Made by a program: the position numbers and the translations under genes
Notes under the pieces: generated by a model
Told to the model about the DNA's origin: nothing
The model's database searches: none
The model's input: only the letters and a program-made list of their open reading frames with translations
Assembly (NCBI GenBank): GCA_016926695.1
Contig: JAFGOB010000028.1
Location: 1-55,330 of the forward strand
Direction: 5' to 3'
DNA length: 55,330 bases
DNA from: Dehalococcoidales bacterium
GTDB taxonomy: Bacteria > Chloroflexota > Dehalococcoidia > Dehalococcoidales > UBA3254
Shown here: positions 8,580-18,018 of the stretch, piece after piece
Numbering within the stretch: position 1 is the stretch's first letter
How the letters are laid out: the number at the start of each line of letters is the position of its first letter

Positions 8580-9356
8580 TTACTTGCTATTCATCACCGA
8601 TATTCCCCTGGCTTTAAGAAATTCCTTGGCCTGAGGAATACTGATTTCCCCGAAATGAAAGATGGAAGCGGCCAGTACCGCAGCAGCCTTTCCGTTAACA
8701 ACTGCCTCATACAGGTGTTCCAGCGTACCTGCTCCTCCTGAAGCCGTAACCGGTATATTTACAGCCTCAGCTACCGCCCTGGTCATTTCAAGATCGTAGC
8801 CGGCTTTAGTCCCATCGGCGTCTTTACTGGTCAACAGGATTTCTCCGGCTCCCAGCTTTTCAACCTTACGAGCCCATTCCACAATATCCAGACCGGTAGT
8901 CTGCTCTCCGGATTTAACCACCACCTCTAAACGCGGACTCCCGTTTGAGTCAGTATTCTTCTTGCCGTCTATGGCTACAACCAGCCTTTCTCTACCGAAC
9001 TTGTCAGATGCTTGTTTTATCAAGTCCGGGTTTTTAACTGCCGCAGTGTTAATAGAGACTTTATCCACACCCATATCGAAGACGGCCTGCATATCATCCA
9101 GGCTGTTAATGCCTCCTCCTACCGCAAAAGGAATTGTGGTAACCTGCCTGACTTTACTAGCCCATTCCAACCTGAAACGCCGGTTTTCTACAGTAGCGAA
9201 GATATCCAAAAAAACCAACTCATCGGCTCCTTGCTGACAATAGGTTCGTGCTGCTTCCACCGGATCGCGGGCATCTTTCAAATTCACGAAATTGATACCT
9301 TTGACAACCCGCCCTTCTTTTATATCAAGGCATGGAATAATTTTAACTGGTCTCAT
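8580..9356 (-). CDS. hisF: Imidazole glycerol phosphate synthase, cyclase subunit
   Basis: (beta/alpha)8-barrel that joins PRFAR and ammonia to give IGP and AICAR in histidine synthesis. The 258 residues have family length. Catalytic Asp11 (PCLD) and Asp130 (VAIDGKK) are in their canonical positions, with phosphate loops AVGGGI and TASGGAG. No other his gene lies nearby; hisH in particular is absent. The start overlaps the nrpR stop by 4 bp (ATGA), so the two are translationally coupled. Placement between a nitrogen regulator and glutamate dehydrogenase suggests expression tuned to nitrogen supply. Confidence 0.95.
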   Translation of the reverse strand: MRPVKIIPCLDIKEGRVVKGINFVNLKDARDPVEAARTYCQQGADELVFLDIFATVENRRFRLEWASKVRQVTTIPFAVGGGINSLDDMQAVFDMGVDKVSINTAAVKNPDLIKQASDKFGRERLVVAIDGKKNTDSNGSPRLEVVVKSGEQTTGLDIVEWARKVEKLGAGEILLTSKDADGTKAGYDLEMTRAVAEAVNIPVTASGGAGTLEHLYEAVVNGKAAAVLAASIFHFGEISIPQAKEFLKARGISVMNSK

Positions 9357-10357
9357 TTAATAACCTCTCTATAATCTATTAGTCTACCGTATTCAATAAC
9401 CGTACTCATGCTGTGGTTTTCCGATTCAATTCCGACCTCCGCGGCCGCAGCTACAGGGTTCATTCCACCAACCAAAACAATCCCGATTTTATTCATATCG
9501 ACGTTTATTTCACAGACAGCCTGACTTACTTCACCGATCTGCAATATTCCGTCCATTTCGCAACCTTTTAAAGCCGCTATTACATTCTCAGCGACAGGCT
9601 GACAAATAGCAGGAATTTCTCTGAAATTGGCCAGTATTAATCCGTTGCCGGTTGCGGCAACTTCTGCAACCGATGTCATCTTAGCTTTAATAAACATTTC
9701 AGACGGGTCTAGAGAGCAGCCATTATAATGAATGACCTCGGTGAACCTGACCGGACGGTAATCGCGTACCTGTAATATCCCTCCAAAACGGGAGTCCATG
9801 GGGATACCGGCTTTCAGAAGAGATCCGTTAACAACAATACTGCACACCGTGGCCATACCGATATGTCCAGAGGGTACCTGGATATCACCTATGTACTGCC
9901 CTTCTCCGGCGACTACTACAAGGTTACTTACACAAAATCCTTTTTCAAACACCGGTATCATCAAACGTTTTGCTTTATCAAAACGATCTTCAGGGAATAT
10001 TGATACATTTACCGGCACCAGTCCTGTACGAGTTCGAGTATCAAAGGTAGTCTTGAAAGATAAATGCTCAATCCTGGATATAGCGAATCCGATTTTATCG
10101 TTTACCAGGGCTCTTTCGATTTCGTATTGGCCTTTCTCGGTTAAAATACGACCGTCGCGATCGGTAACCAGCTTGGTTAGACCGCGTTCATCGGTAAGCC
10201 TTAGATGGTAACGAATAGCGCGCTCGCTGAGACCGACACCGTGTTCTTTGAGATGTTTGGCGATAACAACGGAGCCCGCCGGCTTTTGAAGGCTGCTTAA
10301 AACCTTCAAAATCGTCAGTATCTTTCTCTCAACAGTTTGTGGTGAAGTAAAACTCAT
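9353..10357 (-). CDS. nrpR: NrpR-type nitrogen transcriptional regulator (winged helix + DUF128)
   Basis: The 334-residue product has an N-terminal winged helix (about 10-65, including LSERAIRYHLRLTDERGL) and one NrpR/DUF128 domain (about 85-330, including FGGILQVRDYRP and GLILANFREIPA). In methanogens NrpR represses nitrogen-assimilation genes and is released by 2-oxoglutarate; this is family knowledge, not shown here. The start could be ATG 10357 or TTG 10375 (six residues longer); neither has a clear ribosome site, and the predicted transcript start is only about 30 bases upstream of the ATG. It heads an operon with hisF and gdhA and probably regulates itself. Confidence 0.9.
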   Translation of the reverse strand: MSFTSPQTVERKILTILKVLSSLQKPAGSVVIAKHLKEHGVGLSERAIRYHLRLTDERGLTKLVTDRDGRILTEKGQYEIERALVNDKIGFAISRIEHLSFKTTFDTRTRTGLVPVNVSIFPEDRFDKAKRLMIPVFEKGFCVSNLVVVAGEGQYIGDIQVPSGHIGMATVCSIVVNGSLLKAGIPMDSRFGGILQVRDYRPVRFTEVIHYNGCSLDPSEMFIKAKMTSVAEVAATGNGLILANFREIPAICQPVAENVIAALKGCEMDGILQIGEVSQAVCEINVDMNKIGIVLVGGMNPVAAAAEVGIESENHSMSTVIEYGRLIDYREVIK

Positions 10358-10366
10358 CTGCGTACA

Positions 10367-10506
10367 ATGCGGCAATCGCTTACCGTTGTCTAACTATACA
10401 ATACACCTATAAATGTTGTCAATATGTTATTTTGTTAATATTTAGTCACGATTTTGAAGTTGATACAAAGGCATCATCTTCACCAGGAAAAAAATATGCG
10501 GCAATC
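10367..10506. promoter_or_regulatory. Duplicated 11-bp word flanking the nrpR promoter
   Basis: ATGCGGCAATC occurs at 10367-10377 (between promoter and start codon) and again at 10496-10506. A second word, GGTGTATT, occurs near both copies, on the minus strand within the promoter spacer (about 10409-10402) and on the plus strand at about 10510. Paired sites around an autoregulated promoter would fit operators. The archaeal NrpR operator GGAA-N6-TTCC was not seen. Confidence 0.4.
10393..10422 (-). promoter_or_regulatory. Strong sigma-70-type promoter of nrpR-hisF-gdhA
   Basis: On the minus strand TTGACA (10422-10417) is separated by 18 bp from TATAGT (10398-10393). This is one of the two best promoter matches in the window. 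Transcription would begin near 10386, about 30 bases before the nrpR ATG. Confidence 0.75.
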
Positions 10507-10550
10507 TATAGGGTGTATTTGTACATTCGCACCTGGTTTACCAGTTAAGA

Positions 10551-11906
10551 TTATATATCGTTAGTAGACAATTGCTTCACCAGATGTAATTTTAAAGCCA
10601 GCAGACCGGGACTGAAGCTAACCGGATAAATATCCGGATTGCGGATCGCTTTATACTGTTCAGCCAGCGTCTCGAACTCCTCAAGAAAACGCTCACGTAC
10701 CTTTTTCAAAGAAACCGATGGTATTGTAATACGCCCTCTGTCCATTACCGTTTCAAGAAGCGGCAGGCCCCCTGGCAGGTTCTCTTCCTCGAGAGCAATT
10801 ACATCATGATGCATTTCCCCATCTTCCCAAAATCGAAATACCTGTTTAGCGCCCGGGAGAGACTGCTTACCAACGCTTAGCTTGATAACAGGACGATTAC
10901 CGTAAAAAACCAGCTTATATGCCATATCCGTCCATGGAGCATCGGCTGAGACACCCATCCTGGTCCCCACTCCATAAGCATCATAAGGAGCGTCCTGCCC
11001 GTATAGTTCATCCAGATCGAACTCATCCAGCCCGCCGCTGCCTACAATCTGGATCTCTCTATATCCGGCTTCGTCCAGAATATGGCGAACCTCGCGTCCC
11101 AGCTTCAGTAAATCTCCTGAATCGATACGCACTCCCTGCAATTTTTGACCCTTCGCCTCCATCTCCCGCGCTACCTGTACAGCTTTATGTGCGCCCGAAA
11201 TGGCATCATAGGTCTCAATCAATAAAATAGATCGCTCAGGGAAACTGCGGACATAGGCGCGGAAGGCATCAATCTCCCGATCATAGCTGCTGATAAATGA
11301 ATGGGCCATTGTGCCGGAGAGAGGAATGCCGTAGGTTAATCCGGCCAAAACGTTGCTCGTAGCGGAGACTCCGGCGATATAACCTGCTCTGGCCACCGCC
11401 ATTCCTGCATCAATACCCTGGGTGCGGCGCAGGGCAAAATCAACCACCGACTTTCCATGGGCTGCATACACACATCGTGCCGCTTTGCCGGCCATAATGC
11501 ACTGAAGATTTATCTGGTTTATAATAAAGGTCTCAACCAGTTGTGCCTCAATTATCGGTGCTGTGACCTCAAGTACAGGTTCATCCCGGAAAAAAAGACG
11601 GCCTTCAGAAATAGCCCTGACCGATCCTGTGAAGCGTAAACCTTTGAGATACTCCAGAAAATCATCTGAGAAAATCCCGGTATGATGAAGCTGGTCAACA
11701 GCGCCGGAGGTGAAATGAAATTCTTCCAGATAATGCAGTACATCTTCAAGGCCACAGGATACAAAGTAGCCCCGGTTGGGTGGGAATTTACGTATAAAGA
11801 GACTGAACGTGGCTTTATTATTATGATTTTCCTCGAAGTAGCTCTGAGCCATTGTCATCTCATACAGGTCAGTTAGAAGAGATGAGTTGTCCGGCGTTAC
11901 TATCAT
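10551..11906 (-). CDS. pncB: Nicotinate phosphoribosyltransferase
   Basis: Makes nicotinate mononucleotide from nicotinate and PRPP, with ATP, in NAD salvage. The 451 residues match the bacterial family from SLLTDLYEMTMAQSY at the N terminus through ALRRTQGID, GTMAHSFI and VRIDSGDL to a C-terminal VGTRMGVS-type loop. The ATG at 11906 has AAAGGA 8 bases upstream. It is divergent from the nicotinamidase-like gene at 12007. The two would act in sequence, nicotinamide to nicotinate to NaMN, and share a 100-bp regulatory region rich in AT. Confidence 0.94.
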   Translation of the reverse strand: MIVTPDNSSLLTDLYEMTMAQSYFEENHNNKATFSLFIRKFPPNRGYFVSCGLEDVLHYLEEFHFTSGAVDQLHHTGIFSDDFLEYLKGLRFTGSVRAISEGRLFFRDEPVLEVTAPIIEAQLVETFIINQINLQCIMAGKAARCVYAAHGKSVVDFALRRTQGIDAGMAVARAGYIAGVSATSNVLAGLTYGIPLSGTMAHSFISSYDREIDAFRAYVRSFPERSILLIETYDAISGAHKAVQVAREMEAKGQKLQGVRIDSGDLLKLGREVRHILDEAGYREIQIVGSGGLDEFDLDELYGQDAPYDAYGVGTRMGVSADAPWTDMAYKLVFYGNRPVIKLSVGKQSLPGAKQVFRFWEDGEMHHDVIALEEENLPGGLPLLETVMDRGRITIPSVSLKKVRERFLEEFETLAEQYKAIRNPDIYPVSFSPGLLALKLHLVKQLSTNDI

Positions 11907-12006
11907 ATCGGCAGTCCTTTCTTTTCTTTTTTATTCTAATATTATAGCTGATTATTATATCAAGATGGTATAAAATATAGACAAAGCCTTCAAACGGAGA
12001 ACAACA

Positions 12007-12942
12007 ATGGAAAATATCCCCCAGTTTTATGACGCCAAACGTACCGGCACTATATTTTATCCGGACATGACCAAAATAGCCGAAGAAGCGAACAAATCCA
12101 ACCTGTCGTCGGTACTGGAGGAACGGACAAAAATCCATCTGTTAATTGTGGATATGCAAGTTGACTTTTGCCATACTTCAGGATCGCTTTATGTCCCTGG
12201 TGCTCAAGAGGACTTACAGAGATTGATCCGTTTTATCTACGATCATGCTCAATATATAACCAATATCACCTGTTCGTTAGATTCGCATTTACCTTTTCAA
12301 ATATTCCACCCTTCATGGTGGATAGACGAACAAGGGAACCACCCGGCTCCATTCACCGTTATTACACAGAAAGATGTCTTTAAAAGTAAATGGAAGCCTT
12401 TAGTTGAACTGGAATGGTCAATTCATTACACCAGAAGACTACAGGAACAGGCTAAAAAAGAACTGGTTATCTGGCCCTATCACTGCCTTACGGGAAGCAT
12501 AGGTCAGACCCTTGATCCAGAGTTATTCTCCGCTATCCTATGGCATGCGGTTGCCCGTAACAGCCAGCCGACGTGGTGGAACAAAGGAAATATCCCCCAA
12601 ACAGAGTTCTATTCTATAATCCGGCCGGAAATCCCGGTACCCGGGCGAAGACATGAAGGCAAAAGTCAGGAATTACTCAATTTACTGAAGGATTCTGATT
12701 ATATTATTATAGCCGGGGAAGCAGCCAGCCATTGTGTCCTGGAAACGGTTGAAGACCTGGTAGAGGAGTTTGCTAGTCAACCCGAATTACTTCAGCGTGT
12801 TTATATTCTGGAAGACTGTACAAGTATAATCCGCCATTCTGAGATAGACTACGAAGCGATGACTCGTAAAATATTTGCGGAATTTGCCGACAAAGGTATT
12901 CATTTTGTGAAAAGCACCGATGAATTTCCTTTTATGAAATGA
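12007..12942 (+). CDS. Isochorismatase-fold hydrolase, probable nicotinamidase
   Basis: Cysteine hydrolase of the isochorismatase/nicotinamidase fold. LLIVDMQVDF contains the catalytic Asp, SLDSHLPFQIFHPSWW gives Asp/His candidates for the metal site, IWPYHCLTG is the conserved loop, and AASHCVLETV has the nucleophilic Cys. The 311 residues are about 100 longer than typical PncA, with an N-terminal extension of about 45 residues and a longer middle. A ribosome site GGAGA (11996-12000) precedes the ATG. The divergent pncB neighbour supports a nicotinamide deamidase role; the added length leaves a different amide as substrate possible. Confidence 0.82.
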   Translation: MENIPQFYDAKRTGTIFYPDMTKIAEEANKSNLSSVLEERTKIHLLIVDMQVDFCHTSGSLYVPGAQEDLQRLIRFIYDHAQYITNITCSLDSHLPFQIFHPSWWIDEQGNHPAPFTVITQKDVFKSKWKPLVELEWSIHYTRRLQEQAKKELVIWPYHCLTGSIGQTLDPELFSAILWHAVARNSQPTWWNKGNIPQTEFYSIIRPEIPVPGRRHEGKSQELLNLLKDSDYIIIAGEAASHCVLETVEDLVEEFASQPELLQRVYILEDCTSIIRHSEIDYEAMTRKIFAEFADKGIHFVKSTDEFPFMK

Positions 12943-12966
12943 ATACACGGAACAGGGCTCATTTGC

Positions 12967-13647
12967 TCATGATTTGAAAATATATCCTGAACCGTGTTTA
13001 TTGAGAATCATGTTCGGAGGAATATCCTGTAATTTTTTCCTCAACCGCCTGATATAAATTCGGATGTTTTCGGTATCATCATAGCTGCTTTTTGACCATA
13101 TTTCTTCCATGATATTTTGAAAAGTTACTACTTTATTCTTGTTTTTAACCAGTAAAATCAGCAACTGATATTCAACCGGCGTAAGCTTGACCAGTTGGTT
13201 ATCCACCCTGACTTTCTGGTTAATAAAATCTATATTCAGCCGTGGACTCATTACTATATTTTCATTTCCTTTAAGCAATGTACGTTCGCTTCTTCTCAAG
13301 ACCGCTTTCACTCTGGCTAAAAGTGTAAGGTAGTTAAATGGCTTGATGACATAATCATCCGCCCCGTTTTCCAGACCTTTAAGGACATCCGCATCGTCAA
13401 CCCGCACTGTTAAAATAATTACCGGCACGGATGAGAAATCGCGCAGGTTTTTCAGCACATCGAAACCGCTTGTATCAGGCAGGTTTATATCCAAAATAAC
13501 CACATCCGGGGACTCACTCTTGACAAGCTGTATTCCATCTTTACCGTTCGTAGCAGAAACAACACAAACCTCCGGCCAGCGAAACTCAAAAGCTGCTGTA
13601 ACTGCATTGATTATGCTTTGATCATCTTCAATAATGGCTGCTTTCAC
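12967..13647 (-). CDS. OmpR/PhoB-family response regulator
   Basis: Receiver domain (about 1-118) with the acidic pair Glu7-Asp8-Asp9 and phospho-acceptor Asp53 (LDINLP), and Lys in KPF; then a winged-helix DNA-binding domain (about 135-226) with VEYQLLILL and NIRIYIRRLRKKL. The start is GTG at 13647 with GGAGG about 7 bases upstream. It lies 46 bp downstream of the histidine kinase gene and is its likely partner. The target genes are unknown; the adjacent DUF58/MoxR operon upstream is one candidate. Confidence 0.92.
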   Translation of the reverse strand: MKAAIIEDDQSIINAVTAAFEFRWPEVCVVSATNGKDGIQLVKSESPDVVILDINLPDTSGFDVLKNLRDFSSVPVIILTVRVDDADVLKGLENGADDYVIKPFNYLTLLARVKAVLRRSERTLLKGNENIVMSPRLNIDFINQKVRVDNQLVKLTPVEYQLLILLVKNKNKVVTFQNIMEEIWSKSSYDDTENIRIYIRRLRKKLQDIPPNMILNKHGSGYIFKS

Positions 13648-13693
13648 AATATTACCTCCGGCCAGAACAAGCAGGTTTTAATTCAACTATTAC

Positions 13694-14908
13694 CTATTTT
13701 ACCACTATGGGAACGGTGAAAAAAAAGGTAGCCCCTCTACCCTCTGGACTCTCCATCCAAATTTCTCCCCCCTGTAGCTCTATCAGTGTTCTGCACAGGG
13801 CCAGCCCGATACCCAAACCACCGGAACGCTCTTCATGGTATTCCGAACGGTATCCAGGTTCAAAGAGTGTTTTATGACGTACTTCTGGAATCCCGGAACC
13901 AAAATCCTTGACCTCGACCTGTACAAAATCATCTTTCTCTTCGACCTTGATAATGATCCTTTTCCCATCTTTGGCATATTTAAAGGCATTATTAATTAAA
14001 TTCAATATAACTTGCCGCAATCGATCGGAATCAGCTTTTACCTCAGGCAGTTTTTCCCCCAGATCCAGTTCAATTGACATCCCGCATTGCTTTGCCAGAG
14101 CTGACGTTTCTTCTGTCAACGAACGTAATAGATAAACGATATTCACCGGTTTCAGATTCAGTCTTAGAGTTCCGATCTCTCCACGTACCAGATCGTGTAG
14201 TTCATCAATCCTGCGATTGAAATTTTCAGCGCTTTCCCAGATATATTTCGCCAGCTTGCCATATTTCTCACCGTTTGTTTCATCATACAAAAGCTGGCTT
14301 GTAGCTATCAGCGATGTCAGAGGAGTTTTCAACTCATGTATCAGTTTCCTGGTAAAGTCTACTCTGGTGCGTATTTCATCCTGCAAATTTTCACGAAGTT
14401 TTCGCTCACGCTGATAAAGAAGCCTGACGTTGTCCTCCGCGATCTTACGCTCAATGGTATGACCCAATCTCTCCGCAATAACAAGGAGTAGACTCCTCTC
14501 CTCTTTTAAAAAAGGACCCTCATCGAATTCAGTGCGTTTTTCCCGGTAATATACCTCGATTGATCCGAAGCGTTTCTGATTGACTACGATATTCTGTTTT
14601 TGACACCAGGTCGTTACCTGAAAGTCAGCGGATTTGAATTCCTTGTTTTTTAGCTTGATCCTGGCACAGGTAATATCCGGATATTGCCAGGCTGGTGGCA
14701 CCAGGTCGATTACTCCATGTAGTATTTCATCTATCGTAAGGGCCTGATTCTCAAACAAACGGGAAAGTCCGTATAAGCAATTAAGCTCTTTCACCCGCTC
14801 AGCCAGATTATTGGTTATTTCCCTTAGCTTAAGGCTGCTGGAGATACGGTGCGAGGAGGAAATGTTTTTCTCAGGTGCAACATAATCTTTTTTTAACCCT
14901 TTTTCCAT
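13694..14908 (-). CDS. Soluble sensor histidine kinase
   Basis: 404 residues without transmembrane segments. The N terminus (about 25-45) looks coiled-coil, followed by a GAF-like sensory region (about 45-155) and a helical linker. The HisKA box RKLIHELKTPLTSL has phospho-acceptor His191, and the HATPase domain shows LINNAFKYAKDG (N box), VKDFGSGIPE (G1) and GGLGIGLAL (G2). It should phosphorylate the response regulator encoded next. No strong ribosome site is seen at the ATG. The signal is intracellular but cannot be named. Confidence 0.9.
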   Translation of the reverse strand: MEKGLKKDYVAPEKNISSSHRISSSLKLREITNNLAERVKELNCLYGLSRLFENQALTIDEILHGVIDLVPPAWQYPDITCARIKLKNKEFKSADFQVTTWCQKQNIVVNQKRFGSIEVYYREKRTEFDEGPFLKEERSLLLVIAERLGHTIERKIAEDNVRLLYQRERKLRENLQDEIRTRVDFTRKLIHELKTPLTSLIATSQLLYDETNGEKYGKLAKYIWESAENFNRRIDELHDLVRGEIGTLRLNLKPVNIVYLLRSLTEETSALAKQCGMSIELDLGEKLPEVKADSDRLRQVILNLINNAFKYAKDGKRIIIKVEEKDDFVQVEVKDFGSGIPEVRHKTLFEPGYRSEYHEERSGGLGIGLALCRTLIELQGGEIWMESPEGRGATFFFTVPIVVK

Positions 14909-15013
14909 CCTGGTATTATTCTAATTCGGGAAATATCAATATACAAATATACCTTCGACCTGGAAATCCTGCCTGGCTGGTAATCGTCACACTTTTTTAT
15001 TATGTATTTATCT

Positions 15014-15697
15014 TTATTGTCCCTGTCCGGAGTTATGCCTCAAACCCAGCCAGTAGAGAAAAATAGCCAGTACGAGAATACAGATAATCCCGGGCAACAC
15101 GAAATTCCAGGGTAGTCCGGATACAGGACCTAACAATACCGTACTCAGACCCGCTGATAAAAGTATAATTGAAGATACTATCAGTATGGAGAAGGTTACT
15201 AAAGCCCAGAGCCAGATATGGTTACCGGAAAAAGCCCTCTCAATATCTTTCATTCCGGCGCCTCTTTCTTCATAAACATGTCTCTCTTTTTTTAAGATAT
15301 TTAATAGATTGAGCAGTATATGGCAGGTCATTACGGTAATCCCGATGATCAGAGCCTGTACAAAGGTCAGAGTGGTGGTGATACCGAAATCCAAATGCAC
15401 AACTTTCAGTATATTTATAGAATCAAAGGCAAGCAAAGAAGGCAAAATAAAAACAGCCGCCAGCCAGCCAAAAGCCCCGTTTCTCCCAGCAAAAATGGCC
15501 AGTAATATCCCGGCAATAAATAGCAGCAGCCAGATAATCCAGAAAAGCATCAAACCTATTTCGGGATATTTATCAGCGATCCATCCCTGTAGTCCTGCGC
15601 CCGCAATGGAATGGCTAAAGCCCAGAACACAGCACAGGCTCATTAAGATTACCAAGGCCCATTCGATAAAATTGACAATATATGACTTCTTTATCAC
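15014..15697 (-). CDS. Multi-pass membrane protein of unknown function
   Basis: 227 residues with about six hydrophobic helices (near 10-32, 45-70, 75-90, 105-130, 160-185 and 195-220). I recognise no domain. The GTG start overlaps the DUF58 gene stop by 4 bp (GTGA), so it belongs to the same operon and may be made in fixed ratio with it. It is the last gene of the five-gene transglutaminase/MoxR operon. Confidence 0.75.
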   Translation of the reverse strand: MIKKSYIVNFIEWALVILMSLCCVLGFSHSIAGAGLQGWIADKYPEIGLMLFWIIWLLLFIAGILLAIFAGRNGAFGWLAAVFILPSLLAFDSINILKVVHLDFGITTTLTFVQALIIGITVMTCHILLNLLNILKKERHVYEERGAGMKDIERAFSGNHIWLWALVTFSILIVSSIILLSAGLSTVLLGPVSGLPWNFVLPGIICILVLAIFLYWLGLRHNSGQGQ

Positions 15698-16998
15698 CCT
15701 GTCTTCACCTGTTTAAGCAGAGCATTTCCGAAGCTTTCCACCTGCGGATTCCAGTCCAGTACCGACGCTCCCAGACTTCTTAGCCCGGTGATTCTGGGTC
15801 TGGTGCTTAATTTCATAATTACAGCGGCATTGCGGTCAAAAGTTTCCCTTTGCGGAATAAGATTATACCCGGCCACATTGATAAATATTACCGGTAATTT
15901 GTGTTTATGACGTCCGCGTAGCTTCTTCAGCAGCCTCACTCCCGCGATAAGGCTGTCACCCATGCGGTTGTCCAGCCCGCTTATTACCACGCATAACGGG
16001 TTGTAACCGAGTATATAGTCCCGGCATTTCTCCACTGCTCCAGGCAATCGATCATACTCCTTACCGGCAACGAGACCAAGCAGCTCTCTGGATATTTTCA
16101 GGTATTGTTTTCTCCCTGCATCAGGATAGATCAACTTTTTGCTGTCATTAAAGATATACATTCCCACCCTATAACCTCGATCAAGGAAATAGTAAGCTGC
16201 CCCGTTGGCTGCTTCAAGACAATATTCAAAAGCATTCTCTATACTCGTACCTACTTCCAGAAACCATGAAGCATCCAGGAATATCCAGACCGCTTTTTTC
16301 CCTTCCACTTCATACTCATTGGTCAGGGGCAGGTTTCCCTGTCTTGCACTCCTGGCAGTTGCCTTCCAGTTTATGTTCTTCACCGGGTCCCCGTAGACAT
16401 AGTCTCTTATCTCGCGAAAGTCAGTGGTAGCTACCCCGATTTTGGCCATGTCAATCACGGGGAAGGGAGAGGACGCAAAACCAGGCAGCCCCCTGATTCG
16501 CCGTATATTCAATAATCTTGGATTCACCGTGATTTCTAAAGGGCTTCCCAGGCTTCCTTCCCTGGTTTGAGTCAGCCTGAGAGGGTGATTGCTTTCCCAC
16601 CTAAGGGCTGGAAATGTATACTTTCCTCTTTTGGCACAGCGTATTGTATAAGTAAAATCATATTCAGCCGCCCGCCAACCCTTCCAAAAAATATTGAAGT
16701 TGTTCCCCTTTGTAACAACAAACTGTGGAGGCAGTTCCTGGAAACAGGTAAACACACCCAGTCCTGAACCCGCCTTGAAAATATATTTGACCTCTATTTC
16801 ATCACCCGCACGTACCCTGGTAACACAATAGACACTATTAAGAACAAACCGGCCGGGAGACTGAATAAACAGCCCCGTAATCAGTACAGCCAGCGGTACA
16901 AGACTCATCCAAATAATAATCCGGTTACCCAAAAGCAGGCCTGCGATCAAGCAGGAATAAAAAAGTACCATGTATTTCAGAGAATGACCGGTAAGCAC
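15694..16998 (-). CDS. DUF58 domain protein (MoxR-associated)
   Basis: 434 residues. Two hydrophobic segments at 8-45 anchor the N terminus. A beta-rich middle follows. The DUF58 signature lies at about 190-215, with DFREIRDYVYGDP and NWKATARSA. A VWA-like C-terminal half has VWIFLDASWF as its metal-site-like strand. DUF58 proteins sit beside MoxR AAA+ ATPases and transglutaminase-like proteins in many bacteria, where they are thought to assist maturation of surface or metal-containing complexes. It starts with GTG 2 bp after the moxR stop. Confidence 0.88.
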   Translation of the reverse strand: MLTGHSLKYMVLFYSCLIAGLLLGNRIIIWMSLVPLAVLITGLFIQSPGRFVLNSVYCVTRVRAGDEIEVKYIFKAGSGLGVFTCFQELPPQFVVTKGNNFNIFWKGWRAAEYDFTYTIRCAKRGKYTFPALRWESNHPLRLTQTREGSLGSPLEITVNPRLLNIRRIRGLPGFASSPFPVIDMAKIGVATTDFREIRDYVYGDPVKNINWKATARSARQGNLPLTNEYEVEGKKAVWIFLDASWFLEVGTSIENAFEYCLEAANGAAYYFLDRGYRVGMYIFNDSKKLIYPDAGRKQYLKISRELLGLVAGKEYDRLPGAVEKCRDYILGYNPLCVVISGLDNRMGDSLIAGVRLLKKLRGRHKHKLPVIFINVAGYNLIPQRETFDRNAAVIMKLSTRPRITGLRSLGASVLDWNPQVESFGNALLKQVKTG

Positions 16999-17000
16999 AG

Positions 17001-17984
17001 TTATTGCCTTGGATAGAAATCCGTAGGAGCAGGTATTTTACCTACGATTTCCTCGATAATATTTCTTGAACTTACCCCTTCAAGGGTATCTTCAAGATTC
17101 AGGATAACACGGTGGGAAAGCGCATCCGCAGCAAAGAACTTGATATCATCGGGTACAACAAAGTCCCTGCCCTCGATCAAAGCAATAGAACGGGACAACT
17201 TTAAAAGAGCAAGCCCCCCACGGGGACTGGCACCGATCTCTATCCTGGGATGCAGCCGGGTATCACGAATGATCTGACTGACATAATCCAGTATACACCT
17301 GTCAATATAGATCTCGTTTTCAACCCGGGACTGTAAATTCAGGAACTCTTCATTCGAAAGGACAGCCTCAACATCTCCGCTGGGATCATCCTTATGCCAC
17401 TGTATCCGCCGCATCAGGATCGTGCTTTCTTCCTCCAGTGTCTCAGCATATCCCGTGGACATCTTCAGAGTAAAACGGTCCAGTTGTGCCTCGGGCAGCG
17501 GATATGTACCTTCCTGTTCAATGGGATTCTGCGTCGCCAGGACAAAAAAAGGTACCGGCAGGGGATGTGTCTCCCCTTCGATAGTAACCTGTCTTTCCTC
17601 CATTGCCTCAAGTAAAGCAGCTTGAGTCTTGGGAGGAGTGCGGTTAATCTCATCCGCCAGTAAAAGGTTGGTAAAGACCGGACCTTTCATCAGTTCAAAT
17701 GAAGCATCTTTTTGCCGCCAGATTTTAGTCCCTATAATGTCCGCCGGGAGCAGGTCAGGGGTAAATTGTATACGTGCGTAATCGAAACCGATTGCCCTGG
17801 CAAAAACCTTGGCAAGGAGGGTTTTACCCAGTCCCGGATTGTCTTCAAAGAGGACGTGTCCGTTAGCCAGTCCGGCAGCCAGCAGTCTTTTCAACAGCAG
17901 ATGGTGTCCCACAAAAACTCCGGATACCGCCTTTAAAACGCGATCGCATAGTTCCCTGGCATAAACAAGTTGAGATTCCTGCAT
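17001..17984 (-). CDS. MoxR-family AAA+ ATPase
   Basis: 327-residue chaperone-like ATPase. FEDNPGLGKTLLAKVFA is the Walker A region, LLADEINRTPPKTQAALLEAMEE the Walker B and sensor region, ATQNPIEQEGTYPLPEAQLDRF sensor 1 and the arginine-finger segment, and IGASPRGGLAL sensor 2. The ATG at 17984 is chosen because AGGAG lies 8 bases upstream; an in-frame TTG at 18005 is weaker. It is the third gene of the operon and is expected to act on, or with, the DUF58 protein. Confidence 0.94.
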   Translation of the reverse strand: MQESQLVYARELCDRVLKAVSGVFVGHHLLLKRLLAAGLANGHVLFEDNPGLGKTLLAKVFARAIGFDYARIQFTPDLLPADIIGTKIWRQKDASFELMKGPVFTNLLLADEINRTPPKTQAALLEAMEERQVTIEGETHPLPVPFFVLATQNPIEQEGTYPLPEAQLDRFTLKMSTGYAETLEEESTILMRRIQWHKDDPSGDVEAVLSNEEFLNLQSRVENEIYIDRCILDYVSQIIRDTRLHPRIEIGASPRGGLALLKLSRSIALIEGRDFVVPDDIKFFAADALSHRVILNLEDTLEGVSSRNIIEEIVGKIPAPTDFYPRQ

Positions 17985-18018
17985 AGCTCTATCTCCTGTG
18001 AGCAAAAGAATTCAAGTT

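Noticed and set aside
10376..10550. Archaeal-type NrpR operator GGAA-N6-TTCC upstream of nrpR
   Set aside because: Searched on both strands by eye and not found; the 11-bp duplicated word is reported instead.
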